In this document: positions 8,284 through 16,075 of the stretch, one piece after another
Position numbering within the stretch: position 1 is the first letter of the stretch
Layout of the letters: every line of letters begins with the position of its first letter
Assembly: GCF_900112265.1 (NCBI RefSeq)
Contig: NZ_FOLO01000048.1
Location: 1 to 43,543 of the forward strand
Direction of reading: 5' to 3'
Length of the DNA stretch: 43,543 nucleotides
DNA from: Pseudoalteromonas denitrificans DSM 6059
GTDB lineage: Bacteria > Pseudomonadota > Gammaproteobacteria > Enterobacterales > Alteromonadaceae
The notes under the pieces: model-generated
Database searches by the model: none
What the model saw: the letters and a program-made list of their open reading frames with translations, nothing else
What the model was told of the DNA's origin: nothing
Position numbers and translations under genes: made by a program

Positions 8284-8324
8284 AATATATTCGTAAAAAG
8301 GTTATACATATTTACGAATATATT
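8284..8324. promoter_or_regulatory. perfect 14-bp inverted repeat upstream of small ORF
   Basis: The arms AATATATTCGTAAA (8284-8297) and TTTACGAATATATT (8311-8324) are exact inverted copies separated by 13 bp. The element starts about 75 bp before the ATG at 8360 and overlaps AT-rich promoter-like sequence. It could be a dimeric repressor operator or an RNA hairpin. No T run follows, which argues against a terminator. Confidence 0.5.
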
Positions 8325-8359
8325 ATGTACTATATACAGGAACTTAAATAAAATAATAG

Positions 8360-8644
8360 ATGAATAGGAAAACAGGTTTGGAAAACTATAAAAAATCAAT
8401 CAATGATATGTCTTGGTGTGGTTTAGTCTCTTTGGCTATCGCACAGCAAAATGGTGATTGTGGTTTTAACGCGATGCAAGAAAATAAATTTTTGAGTATG
8501 TGGTTACATAGTGCTTATAAACAAAAACGGTTTCCTAAAGCCATTGCACCAGACTTAGAGCATTTAATGAAAATAGCTAAAAGCAAAGGTCAATTTGCCC
8601 AATTAAAATCATTATTAAATGAGTTATATCAAAATGCTGAATAA
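8360..8644 (+). CDS. hypothetical protein (94 aa)
   Basis: I do not recognise this protein. It is a basic, mostly helical soluble protein with two Cys (DMSWCGL and GDCGF) and no signal peptide. A TAG stop lies in frame directly before the ATG, so the start cannot be moved upstream. A possible Shine-Dalgarno (AGGAA at about 8338) is rather far, about 18 bp. The gene is preceded by a perfect inverted repeat that could control it. It is convergent with pldA, with a 31-bp gap. Confidence 0.5.
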   Translation: MNRKTGLENYKKSINDMSWCGLVSLAIAQQNGDCGFNAMQENKFLSMWLHSAYKQKRFPKAIAPDLEHLMKIAKSKGQFAQLKSLLNELYQNAE

Positions 8645-8675
8645 AAGTTTTATTTTAGGCACTGATATTAAGCAC

Positions 8676-9704
8676 CTACAATAAATCACTTAATAAAATA
8701 CCTATGCCAAAACGCTCTACAGAAGCATTGTAATCTATTAGGCTTTCACCATAACCATTAAAATATTGTGCGTAGCCACGTAACCGACCCCAAAGAGGAA
8801 AAGACCAGTCTAATTGTATTGCTCCGCGGTTATCTTTGCTTAGATTGTTACGGCTCATAAAACCAAATTCATGGTTGTTATAACGGTAAGCACCTGAAAA
8901 TTCATAATATCCCATATATTTATGAATGTCGGCATTATCATCACCTTCAGATTGTAATGGATCATCTTTACGCTCTTCAGGTAGACGATACCAAGGTTTA
9001 AAACTGAAAACGAAACCACTTTGTTCCCAAATTAAATTTGCATAAATTCGGTTCCATGACCGAGATAATGGCATACTGCGACCATTTGATTGATGCTCAG
9101 CACCAAGAACAACTATCATTTCATCACCCCACAGGCGATTTTTTTCATCTAAAATATTAAGCCAAAAAATCTCAGGTTGATAATTTGTTTCTCTAAAGGG
9201 GGCTGATATATCCGAATTATAAACTTGCCAATATGACTGCATCGTAAAAGCAAAATAGATGATTTGATCTTTATCTGAAAAGTCATTAAATAAAGGGACT
9301 TTTAATGAAAGCTGAAATTTAGCTTCAAAATTATCTAGGATCTCTTCTTCTTCAGTTAGCCCTTCAGCATTGATAATTGGAAGATCATTAGGACTACTCA
9401 TAAATGTAATGGGGAGCATATAGTTACGTTTATGTGGTGTGATCACATTCGGGTTATTCTGACTAACTTGTTCTCTAACGGCACGTTTATTTATTGCTGA
9501 TAAAACTTTGTTTTCAGCAAACTCTTTACATTTATTTTTGAGATCCCCAATGGTTTGTTGATCATCACCAGATAGAATTTCATTCAATATACATTGTTTA
9601 ACAGCTGATAATTTTTCTTTAACATTACTTTTTTCTTCATTTGCCAAAGTAGTAAAACTAAAACTTAACATACAAAAACTAACAAAATGTATAAACGAGC
9701 GCAT
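8676..9704 (-). CDS. pldA: outer membrane phospholipase A (OMPLA)
   Basis: This is a calcium-dependent phospholipase A1/A2 of the outer membrane that removes misplaced phospholipids from the outer leaflet. It is 342 residues long, compared with about 289 in E. coli; the extra length is mostly an N-terminal helical segment (residues about 22-95). A signal peptide ends near Ala21. The catalytic motif is HQSNGRS with His204 and Ser206, and Asn218 (SWNR) is at the same +14 spacing as in E. coli (H142, S144, N156). The C-terminal half has the alternating barrel strands. It appears monocistronic. Confidence 0.92.
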   Translation of the reverse strand: MRSFIHFVSFCMLSFSFTTLANEEKSNVKEKLSAVKQCILNEILSGDDQQTIGDLKNKCKEFAENKVLSAINKRAVREQVSQNNPNVITPHKRNYMLPITFMSSPNDLPIINAEGLTEEEEILDNFEAKFQLSLKVPLFNDFSDKDQIIYFAFTMQSYWQVYNSDISAPFRETNYQPEIFWLNILDEKNRLWGDEMIVVLGAEHQSNGRSMPLSRSWNRIYANLIWEQSGFVFSFKPWYRLPEERKDDPLQSEGDDNADIHKYMGYYEFSGAYRYNNHEFGFMSRNNLSKDNRGAIQLDWSFPLWGRLRGYAQYFNGYGESLIDYNASVERFGIGILLSDLL

Positions 9705-9746
9705 TGAGGTATTACTTTGATAAATATAAAGTTGATTACAGTATAC

Positions 9747-9765
9747 TTAGGGTCTGTTGATCTTT
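9747..9765. repeat. solo IS5-type terminal repeat relic
   Basis: TTAG at 9747-9750 is followed by ggtctgttgatcttt (9751-9765), which matches 14 of 15 bases of the terminal repeat of the IS at the window start. No transposase follows. This looks like a leftover end of the same IS family. Confidence 0.45.
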
Positions 9766-9802
9766 GAAGTACAAATGCTATTCAGCTTGATATAAAAAGA
9801 AA

Positions 9803-9830
9803 AAGGCAGATGATTTTCATCATCTGCCTT
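9803..9830 (-). terminator. rho-independent terminator of the lysine-type operon
   Basis: The perfect 11-bp arms AAGGCAGATGA (9803-9813) and TCATCTGCCTT (9820-9830) are followed, on the minus strand, by a T-rich run (TTTCTTTTTATA). It lies about 58 bp beyond the last gene of the dapA operon. Confidence 0.85.
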
Positions 9831-9887
9831 GAGTAGTCAAAAACACGGGTTCATGACTCTCACGCAATATTGTAGTGGTTTCGAAAA

Positions 9888-11024
9888 CTAAGTTAGAAGT
9901 TCGTAATTGGTGAAAAATTTATAAAGCTCAGTACCTTGATTAACACTTGCTGAGGCAAAATGTAAAATTGTTATTGCATCTTGATCTAAACAAATAGACT
10001 GCAAAGGTTGTTCTGATAAATATCTTTCCATTCGTAGTATGTTAGCTATTGGTTCACCTGATTTTATATGGCTACCAAGCGGTGCTAAGTATTCAACCAT
10101 GCCGCCCATTGGAGCATAAAATGCGATGTAATCTTTTAGCTCACATACATATCGTTGCATTGTTTTAGGTTGATATTGTGAGTCTGTAAAAGCTTCTTTA
10201 TAAGTTAAATAACTTAAAATACTGTTTGCATCATGTTTTGCTTCTTTCAAATCTATTAGCTCTTGAGAGCCCAGTTCAACAGTAAAAGCTTCCACTGCAA
10301 TAGGAAGTTCTTTTCCTAAAGTTGCAAATGCTTCTGTTAGGTTCCACCAAGGGCAAAAGTTCGCTTCATCCATAGCACCATCAAAATCATTAGGGATCAT
10401 AAGTACATTTGGAATATCAAAATAACTCGCACTTGGCTTGGCATATTCAGGGCAATATAAATGCTTACTTGAAATTGGTCCTGTGTGTAAATCCAGTACG
10501 ATATCAGCTTGATGCGCTAGCTTTTGTAAGTTTAATGCAATGCGTTTACCTGTGGTAATCGCATAAGCTGGGCCATCTAATACTTTATCTACTTCAGAAA
10601 TCAGTGTTTGTCTAAATTCGTTTTTAATAGTTTCGATATCACTCTCTAAGTGTTTATTTGCAAACTCTTTTACCAAATGACTATTATCTTGGTACATGCG
10701 GTTCCAATTAGTACCAGTGATAGGATCAAATCGACCTAAAGTGAATTCACCTGACTTTTGATTACAACCAATTGGGTTTGCATAAGGCACTAAAGTGATA
10801 TCAGCAGTTAAATGCATATGTTTTAACTGTTCAAGTAACTGATAAATTACTGCATTACCTTGTACTTCCGCACCGTGCATATTGGCTTGAATATACACTT
10901 TTGGACCAGTACCATCACCTTTAATACGATATACAGGGATCGTTAAAGGTAATCCATTCGCTATTTCACCAACTTGAATATCTTCTTGTGTGATTGGGTT
11001 TGTTACTTGTGTTGTCATAACCAA
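9888..11024 (-). CDS. succinylglutamate desuccinylase/aspartoacylase family zinc deacylase (M14-like)
   Basis: This cytoplasmic zinc deacylase of 378 residues belongs to the AstE/AspA group. The zinc ligands are His50 and Glu53 (NMHGAEVQ) and His180 (DLHTG). A C-terminal beta domain (YIAFYAPMGGMVEYLAPLGSHIKSG) is typical of this group. It is the last gene of the riboswitch-controlled operon, starting 5 bp after the decarboxylase gene. In this setting it could remove the succinyl group added by DapD, taking the place of DapE (an M20 enzyme), but that is inference. Alternatively it may act on another N-acyl amino acid. It has no signal peptide. Confidence 0.8.
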   Translation of the reverse strand: MVMTTQVTNPITQEDIQVGEIANGLPLTIPVYRIKGDGTGPKVYIQANMHGAEVQGNAVIYQLLEQLKHMHLTADITLVPYANPIGCNQKSGEFTLGRFDPITGTNWNRMYQDNSHLVKEFANKHLESDIETIKNEFRQTLISEVDKVLDGPAYAITTGKRIALNLQKLAHQADIVLDLHTGPISSKHLYCPEYAKPSASYFDIPNVLMIPNDFDGAMDEANFCPWWNLTEAFATLGKELPIAVEAFTVELGSQELIDLKEAKHDANSILSYLTYKEAFTDSQYQPKTMQRYVCELKDYIAFYAPMGGMVEYLAPLGSHIKSGEPIANILRMERYLSEQPLQSICLDQDAITILHFASASVNQGTELYKFFTNYELLT

Positions 11025-11029
11025 TTACC

Positions 11030-12244
11030 TTAGTACAAATAGCTTTGAGCGGGTTGAGCTGGGCGAATACAGTGAGTTTGATTATTTTCTATCACATATT
11101 CTGCAGCAAGTTCATGGCATAAAAAATAAGGCATGCTTTCAGTAAAACCGTATGCACCACATTGATTGAATACCAACCAGTCATTTTCATTTATATCACT
11201 AGCGAAAGTATGTTCACCTAAGCTATCTAGTGCGGTACATAAAGGTCCATGCACATTAAATGATTTGCTAGGTGCATTAGAATCCCTTAACAATAAAGCT
11301 GGGAAATCTTGCGATGTCACCGCTGGGCGTAAAATATGGTTAATACCGCCAGCCATAATGAGTTGGTCTACACCGTAGTTTTGCTTTTGCTCTACGACAG
11401 GATTGGCATAATAACCGTATTCACCCACAGCGTAACGACCAAGCTCCATCCAAAGCTGTTCAACACCTGCATTTTTTTTGATAAGGCTCAGTGCTTCAAT
11501 TAATTCAGGCCAGTGCAGTTGCTTATCTTCTTCGGTATAAGGAATGCCTAAACCACCGCCTAAATCGAGAGTTTTTAATTCAAAACCTAAATCTGTAGCT
11601 AATTGCTGTAAAGGAGCAACCATTTGTGACCACAAGTCAGCTAGCTTTTCAGTGCTAAGCATGTTGCCCCACTGAAAAATATGTAAACCAGTAAAGTTAA
11701 GCTGTGAGTGATCAGCAATATTAAGCGCTTGCCATTGCTCACACCCTAAACCAAATGGCGTTAAGCTATCGCCACCTAATGAGTTTTTTTCACCTTCAGG
11801 CCAGCGTAGTTGTACTCTTAATAATATGTCTAACTCAACTTCTTGTGCTGCAGCTTCTTCATTTAACCAAGTTACTTGGTTAAGACTTTCTGCAACAAAA
11901 GTGCGCACGCCTAAATTAATAAACTCATTAATTTGGCGTTTACTTTTGGCTGGGCCAGTATTAAGAACGCGATTAGGATCGATACCTTGTTTGAGCACTT
12001 GTTTTAATTCGCCACTGCTTGCAACATCAAAATTAAAACCAGATTTATCTATTGTTTTAATGATAGAAGAAAGTGGGTTAGCTTTAACTGCATACCATAA
12101 CTTAATACCTGCATCACTGACTGATGAAGTTAGGCCTTGTAAATGTTCAGCTAAACCATCTAAATCATAAGTAAAAAATGGGTAAGGTTCATTTTTACTG
12201 ATGCTATCGATATGTTGGCGAATTTGCGTGCTCAAAAAACTCAT
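11030..12244 (-). CDS. PLP-dependent decarboxylase, LysA-like (type III fold)
   Basis: This 404-residue enzyme is of the alanine racemase/LysA fold. PLP binds Lys54 in YAVKANP, the phosphate loop is DLGGGLGIPY near residue 225, and GPLCTALD near residue 335 carries the C-terminal active-site Cys. It differs from typical diaminopimelate decarboxylase: the usual HxHIGS is LHIFQWGN and EPGR is ELGRYAVG. These features resemble the decarboxylases of the BtrK/PvsE type. The operon context (dapA, dapD, lysine riboswitch) favours lysine synthesis from DAP; a different amino-acid substrate is possible. It starts 17 bp after dapD. Confidence 0.75.
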   Translation of the reverse strand: MSFLSTQIRQHIDSISKNEPYPFFTYDLDGLAEHLQGLTSSVSDAGIKLWYAVKANPLSSIIKTIDKSGFNFDVASSGELKQVLKQGIDPNRVLNTGPAKSKRQINEFINLGVRTFVAESLNQVTWLNEEAAAQEVELDILLRVQLRWPEGEKNSLGGDSLTPFGLGCEQWQALNIADHSQLNFTGLHIFQWGNMLSTEKLADLWSQMVAPLQQLATDLGFELKTLDLGGGLGIPYTEEDKQLHWPELIEALSLIKKNAGVEQLWMELGRYAVGEYGYYANPVVEQKQNYGVDQLIMAGGINHILRPAVTSQDFPALLLRDSNAPSKSFNVHGPLCTALDSLGEHTFASDINENDWLVFNQCGAYGFTESMPYFLCHELAAEYVIENNQTHCIRPAQPAQSYLY

Positions 12245-12261
12245 AATGATCCTAATTTAAC

Positions 12262-13002
12262 TTATCTTAAAATATCTTCTAACTCTAAAGATGCGTCGCT
12301 TTGCTCATCACGATATTTCACGATTAAGGCACATGACATGCTTAAACCTTGTGCTTTACCCCATTCACTTGAAGATGGGCGAGAACCAGGAATTACAATT
12401 GCATTCTCAGGAATGGCTTCACCTTTATCTAAAACACGTTCATTAACACAGTCATATACTGGAATAGTTGCTGAAAGACGAACACCCGGTGCTAATACAG
12501 CACCTTTCTTTATTACAACACCTTCAACTAAAACACAGCCAGCACCAATAAATGCATCGTCTTCAACAACCACTGGGCTTGCACCAATTGGCTCTAATAC
12601 ACCACCAATTTGTACCGCAGCACTTAAATGCACGTTTTCACCAATTTGTGCACATGAACCAACAAGTACGTTACTATCAACCATAGTGCCCGCACCAACA
12701 TAAGCACCAATATTCACATATGCTGGTGGCATGATAATAGTGCCTGATGCAACATGAGCACCACGACGTACACTTGAACCACCAGGTACCATACGCACGT
12801 TATCTTGTGCAGAAAAACCACGAGGTGCTAAATTGTCTTTATCTACAAAACCGCCTGGAAACTCAATATTGGCGCCATTTTTAAAAGCTTCTAAAATGCC
12901 TTTTTTAACTTCAACATTGGCATGCCATTGACCATTTTCGTCTTGAGTTGCTGCGCGTACAATGCCATTTTCTAAATTATTTAAAAGTTCTAACCAGTTC
13001 AT
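12262..13002 (-). CDS. dapD: tetrahydrodipicolinate N-succinyltransferase
   Basis: DapD transfers a succinyl group from succinyl-CoA to tetrahydrodipicolinate, the first committed step of the succinylase branch of lysine/DAP synthesis. The left-handed beta-helix hexapeptide repeats run from about residue 75 to 195 (VNIGAYVGAGTMVD, GSCAQIGENVHLS, IGGVLEPIGASPVVVEDDAFIGAG). It is 246 residues, slightly shorter than E. coli DapD (274), mainly in the N-terminal helical domain. It is the second gene of the operon; the dapA stop is 48 bp upstream, and the PLP decarboxylase starts 17 bp downstream. Confidence 0.88.
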   Translation of the reverse strand: MNWLELLNNLENGIVRAATQDENGQWHANVEVKKGILEAFKNGANIEFPGGFVDKDNLAPRGFSAQDNVRMVPGGSSVRRGAHVASGTIIMPPAYVNIGAYVGAGTMVDSNVLVGSCAQIGENVHLSAAVQIGGVLEPIGASPVVVEDDAFIGAGCVLVEGVVIKKGAVLAPGVRLSATIPVYDCVNERVLDKGEAIPENAIVIPGSRPSSSEWGKAQGLSMSCALIVKYRDEQSDASLELEDILR

Positions 13003-13050
13003 TTTTACTACCTAATAATTGAATTTATATTTTGTTATTTACAAAAAACT

Positions 13051-13935
13051 TTACTGCCAAGATAAAATGTTTTTATTTGCCAGTTCAATCGCTGAAAAGT
13101 CTGTTAATTCAAGGTGCGTTAAAGGTGGTCTGAGTTGGGAAAGGGGTAAACGACCTTGCTGTTTCATTAATACTTTAACGGGAATTGGGTTTGCGACTGC
13201 AAATAAGCTATTAACAGCTTGCGTCCAAGTTTGAAATAAATTTGGGTTAGTACCTTGTAGTGATTTACGAACAAACTCTGAGGTTTGCTGTGGCCAAGCA
13301 TTTGCTGCAACAGAAACTAAACCCTTGGCACCCGCTTGGGCAAAATAAGGTAATAAAGCATCATCACCACTGAAAATAGCAAGTTCTGGTGCTGCGCTTC
13401 TGAAGGCTTCAAATTTACTAATATCACCACTGGCTTCTTTCATTGCCCATAAATTTTTATGATGCGATAGATCTTTAACAACTTGGGGCTCTATTGCAAC
13501 AGCGCTGCGTCCAGGTACGTTGTATAACATGCAAGGAAAATTAGAATCAGTTAATAAAGCCTCAAACCATTGAGTTTGGCCAATAACACCAGGCTTAGCA
13601 TAAAGTGGGGTACCTAATAAAAAGGCATTAATTGGTAATTGATTACAGTAAGAAACCCACTCTTGTTGTTGTTTTAAATTACTGCCTCCAACAGCAACCA
13701 TAAGAGGTACTTTAGGTTGTAATTGGCAAACAAATTCAACAATAGATTTATGTTCCTCTAAGGTGAGCGCTAAGCCTTCCCCTGTACTGCCGAGCAATAA
13801 AATACCATTATTAGCCTCAACTTGATCGGCAACCAAGCTTGCAAGCGTCACAAAATCAATATTATCTTGTGGGTCAAAAGGTGTAATTAATGCAGTCCAT
13901 AAAGGATAGTCATTTAAATTGTAATTTTGGTTCAT
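13051..13935 (-). CDS. dapA: 4-hydroxy-tetrahydrodipicolinate synthase
   Basis: DapA condenses pyruvate with aspartate semialdehyde at the entry to the lysine branch. The 294-residue TIM-barrel protein has the Schiff-base Lys166 (MKEASGD), the GSTGE loop near residue 49 and YNVPGRS with the catalytic Tyr near 138. It is the first gene of the operon. Its ATG is about 117 bases after the lysine riboswitch aptamer, so its expression is expected to fall when lysine is abundant. The ribosome-binding region (CGGTAG) lies very close to the start and is paired in a potential hairpin at 13938-13963. Confidence 0.9.
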   Translation of the reverse strand: MNQNYNLNDYPLWTALITPFDPQDNIDFVTLASLVADQVEANNGILLLGSTGEGLALTLEEHKSIVEFVCQLQPKVPLMVAVGGSNLKQQQEWVSYCNQLPINAFLLGTPLYAKPGVIGQTQWFEALLTDSNFPCMLYNVPGRSAVAIEPQVVKDLSHHKNLWAMKEASGDISKFEAFRSAAPELAIFSGDDALLPYFAQAGAKGLVSVAANAWPQQTSEFVRKSLQGTNPNLFQTWTQAVNSLFAVANPIPVKVLMKQQGRLPLSQLRPPLTHLELTDFSAIELANKNILSWQ

Positions 13936-13937
13936 CT

Positions 13938-13963
13938 CTACCGAACTCGTATTATGCCGGTAG
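13938..13963 (-). promoter_or_regulatory. hairpin over the dapA ribosome-binding region
   Basis: On the minus strand CTACCG pairs with CGGTAG across a 14-base loop, just before the dapA ATG. The 3' arm CGGTAG, followed by AG, is the only Shine-Dalgarno-like sequence, so the stem could limit dapA translation. Confidence 0.35.
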
Positions 13964-14013
13964 GTGCCATTTGCAGGACTCTAACGAACATATTAAATTC
14001 GAAGAGCAATGGA

Positions 14014-14050
14014 CTTAAGAAGAAAAAGGCTAATGGCCTAAATTCTTTAA
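14014..14050 (-). terminator. candidate expression platform / terminator of the lysine riboswitch
   Basis: On the minus strand CTTAA pairs with TTAAG and AGGC with GCCT, with interior loops. A run of five T follows the inner AGGC-CATTA-GCCT stem. It begins directly after the P1 3' strand at 14052, where an expression platform should be. The stem is weak, so control at the ribosome binding site is an alternative. Confidence 0.4.
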
Positions 14051-14051
14051 G

Positions 14052-14218
14052 ACCAGAAGCTCTCCACCATTAGGTGACAGTCGATGGGATTCAACCCATT
14101 CGCCCGAAACTTTATTTAAGCAAAATAATAAAGATTTCTCGGCGTTAATTCCCCTTACAAGTTCTCATTGGAGTTTGCTCTCCTAAAACTTGCTACCTGA
14201 ATAACGCACCTCTTCCAG
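14052..14218 (-). promoter_or_regulatory. lysine riboswitch (L box)
   Basis: The minus-strand leader of dapA matches the lysine riboswitch point by point. The 5' strand CTGGAAGAGGTGCGTT is the P1 side plus the conserved AGAGGUGCG core. It is followed by GGAGAGCAAACTCC, AAGGGGAATTAACGCCGAG and GGGCGAATGGGTTGAATCCC, then GTCACC (the CUGUCACC core) and GGTGGAGAGCTTCTGG, which closes P1. P1 pairs CTGGAAG (5') with CTTCTGG (3') through two G-U wobbles, a compensated change relative to E. coli lysC. Binding of lysine should repress the downstream dapA-dapD operon. Confidence 0.9.
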
Positions 14219-14282
14219 CCCTACAATTTACATCCGAAATCTAAACGTTAGAGGATATAAATTTTTGAATAGGGAGTGTGTA

Positions 14283-14300
14283 GATGTTTTTAAAAACATC
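14283..14300. promoter_or_regulatory. perfect 18-bp palindrome upstream of the riboswitch
   Basis: GATGTTTTTAAAAACATC is its own reverse complement and is extended by TGT/ACA on the flanks after one mismatch (14279-14304). It sits between the divergent dapA operon and the binding-protein gene at 14436, and could be an operator for either. Confidence 0.4.
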
Positions 14301-14435
14301 AACAACGGGCGAATTGAAACATTTTAGACGTCTGAATGTCAATAAGGATTTTTAAATTACTCAGTTTTTAGCTAAATAAAATCCCATTGCTATACTGAAA
14401 AAGAAATAATTTTAGTAGTTAAGGCTAAAAAAATA

Positions 14436-15194
14436 ATGCAATTCAGATTGATTTTAATGGTTAGTATTACTGTTTTATTTTTAACGATTAGTACTGTGTG
14501 TTTTGCCAATATTGCACACCAAGATAAGCCTGAATTTATAATTAATGTAGGCATATTAACAACACAGAACAGTGCTGATAAGTTAATCGAATCAGTCTTT
14601 AAAGAAATATATAGCCCTTTAGGGTTTACTGTAAAACTCATTTCAGTGCCAAAACCAAGAGCATTTAAAATGCTAGAAACTGGCGAGATATCGGCTGAGT
14701 CGACGCGAATAAAATCAGCCTTTGACGGTTACAAAAATGTAATTCGAATTGAAACCCCAATTATGGCCGTTAACAAATTTTTTTATTGTACTAATCCAAG
14801 TTATTGTGGATTAGGTCACAACACAGTCGTGAGTGTTATAAAAAATAGTGTTCAAAGTAACAAGTATTGTATTAAAAATAATTTGAATTGTATCAGTGTA
14901 AATAATCAAAACTCAGCTTTGAAATCTATCATCATAGGTTACGCGGATACATTATTAGCTGATGAAACGTCGGTTAATATGACTTTGTGTGAAACAGAAA
15001 TAAAAAAAATATATCGCAAAGCCATACCTAAAATGAACGTCAATTTATATCATTTTGTAAACAAACGTTATGCTAATTTAGCCTCTGGAATTAATGAACA
15101 AATTATCTTGCTTAGAGAAAATAAATCTGTAGATAAATTACTAAACAAAGTTGCAGAACAAAAAGATTGCCATGTTGAAGTGATTGATTTATAG
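14436..15194 (+). CDS. periplasmic solute-binding-protein-like protein, copy 1
   Basis: This is a 252-residue secreted protein with a signal peptide (about residues 1-25, ending in FANIA). It has the general layout of a family 3 solute-binding protein: a short N-lobe with INVGILTTQ, a PLGFTVKLISVPKPRAFKMLETGEISAE segment typical of this fold, then YADTLLADE and YHFVNKRYA. Six cysteines (YC, YC, YC, NC, LC, DC) occur in the same places as in the copy that follows. The ligand is unknown. No ABC permease or ATPase is nearby. It probably serves a sensor or the TonB-dependent receptor downstream. Confidence 0.65.
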   Translation: MQFRLILMVSITVLFLTISTVCFANIAHQDKPEFIINVGILTTQNSADKLIESVFKEIYSPLGFTVKLISVPKPRAFKMLETGEISAESTRIKSAFDGYKNVIRIETPIMAVNKFFYCTNPSYCGLGHNTVVSVIKNSVQSNKYCIKNNLNCISVNNQNSALKSIIIGYADTLLADETSVNMTLCETEIKKIYRKAIPKMNVNLYHFVNKRYANLASGINEQIILLRENKSVDKLLNKVAEQKDCHVEVIDL

Positions 15195-15261
15195 CTGGAA
15201 AGTTATTTGTGTTTTATTTGAATTTTGATTGTATGTAAGTCAGAGTAATCAGGGGGGTTAA

Positions 15262-16020
15262 GTGTTTTTTAGTTTAAGTATGAAATATTATTTTTTGTTT
15301 TTTTTATTAATATGTCACTCAGCGTGTTTGGCAAACTCGGCTGAAAATAATAAATCTGATTTTACGATAAATGTTGCTGCTTTTACTGAAAATAAGGCGC
15401 AAAGTAATTTAGGGCAGTTATTATTTGAATCTATTTACAGGCCTTTAGATATTAACGTTAAATTTGTATCTCTTCCAAGAGATAGGGCATTTAAAATGCT
15501 TAATGAAGGGGACCTGTCGGGAGAGGCTGCGCGGATTAAATTTGCTTTTGATGACTTTGAAAATGTTGAGCGCGTTAATACCCCCATCCTTGAAATTAAA
15601 AACTATTTATATTGTATTAAGCCCGAAATGTGTAATTTTAAAAAAAAGACACTAATCAGTATAATTAAAAGCAGTATGCAAACTGAAATTTATTGTAAAC
15701 AAAACAGCTTAACGTGTATTGGGGTTAATAATGAACATTCTGCATTAAAGTCTTTAGTGGTAGGTTATGCTGATACTTTATTAGCCAATGAGTACTCTGT
15801 AAATATTACAATATGTGAGGCCAAAATTGCTAAAGTTTATCGCAGGTTAGTTCCTGAAATGACCGTTAATCTATATCATTTTGTAAATAAGCGTTATGCT
15901 AATATAGTCCCCGATATTGAAAATCAAATACACCTTCTTAAAACCAATGGTTCTGTTAATAAATTAATAAAGAAAACTGAATTGCATCATAATTGTCAGG
16001 TTAAGATTATTGATTTGTAA
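15262..16020 (+). CDS. periplasmic solute-binding-protein-like protein, copy 2
   Basis: This paralogue of the preceding gene has the same length (252 aa). The copies share blocks such as SALKS, GYADTLLA and VNLYHFVNKRYAN, and all six cysteines, while surrounding residues differ widely, so the duplication is old. The start is taken as the GTG at 15262 because AGGGGGG lies four bases upstream; an ATG at 15280 gives a more usual signal peptide (MKYYFLFFLLICHSACLA). It lies 67 bp after copy 1 and 55 bp before the TonB-dependent receptor, in one direction, so an operon is likely. No ligand can be inferred. Confidence 0.65.
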   Translation: MFFSLSMKYYFLFFLLICHSACLANSAENNKSDFTINVAAFTENKAQSNLGQLLFESIYRPLDINVKFVSLPRDRAFKMLNEGDLSGEAARIKFAFDDFENVERVNTPILEIKNYLYCIKPEMCNFKKKTLISIIKSSMQTEIYCKQNSLTCIGVNNEHSALKSLVVGYADTLLANEYSVNITICEAKIAKVYRRLVPEMTVNLYHFVNKRYANIVPDIENQIHLLKTNGSVNKLIKKTELHHNCQVKIIDL

Positions 16021-16075
16021 GTTTTTTTGAATGCTCTATATTTTAACAATGCACTTATTTTAAATTTGATGAAAT

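Noticed and set aside
10984..11240. Idea that the decarboxylase gene and the M14 gene are a fusion or frameshifted pair
   Set aside because: The stop and start are separated by five bases in frame-independent positions, and both proteins are full length, so they are just adjacent operon genes.
13967..14218. Short-lived idea of a tRNA or small RNA gene upstream of dapA
   Set aside because: The conserved segments match the lysine riboswitch leader on the minus strand, which explains the structure better.
14310..14350. A palindrome around AGACGTCT near 14327
   Set aside because: Only the central 8 bp are symmetric; the longer arms do not match once aligned, and the length is near chance in this DNA.
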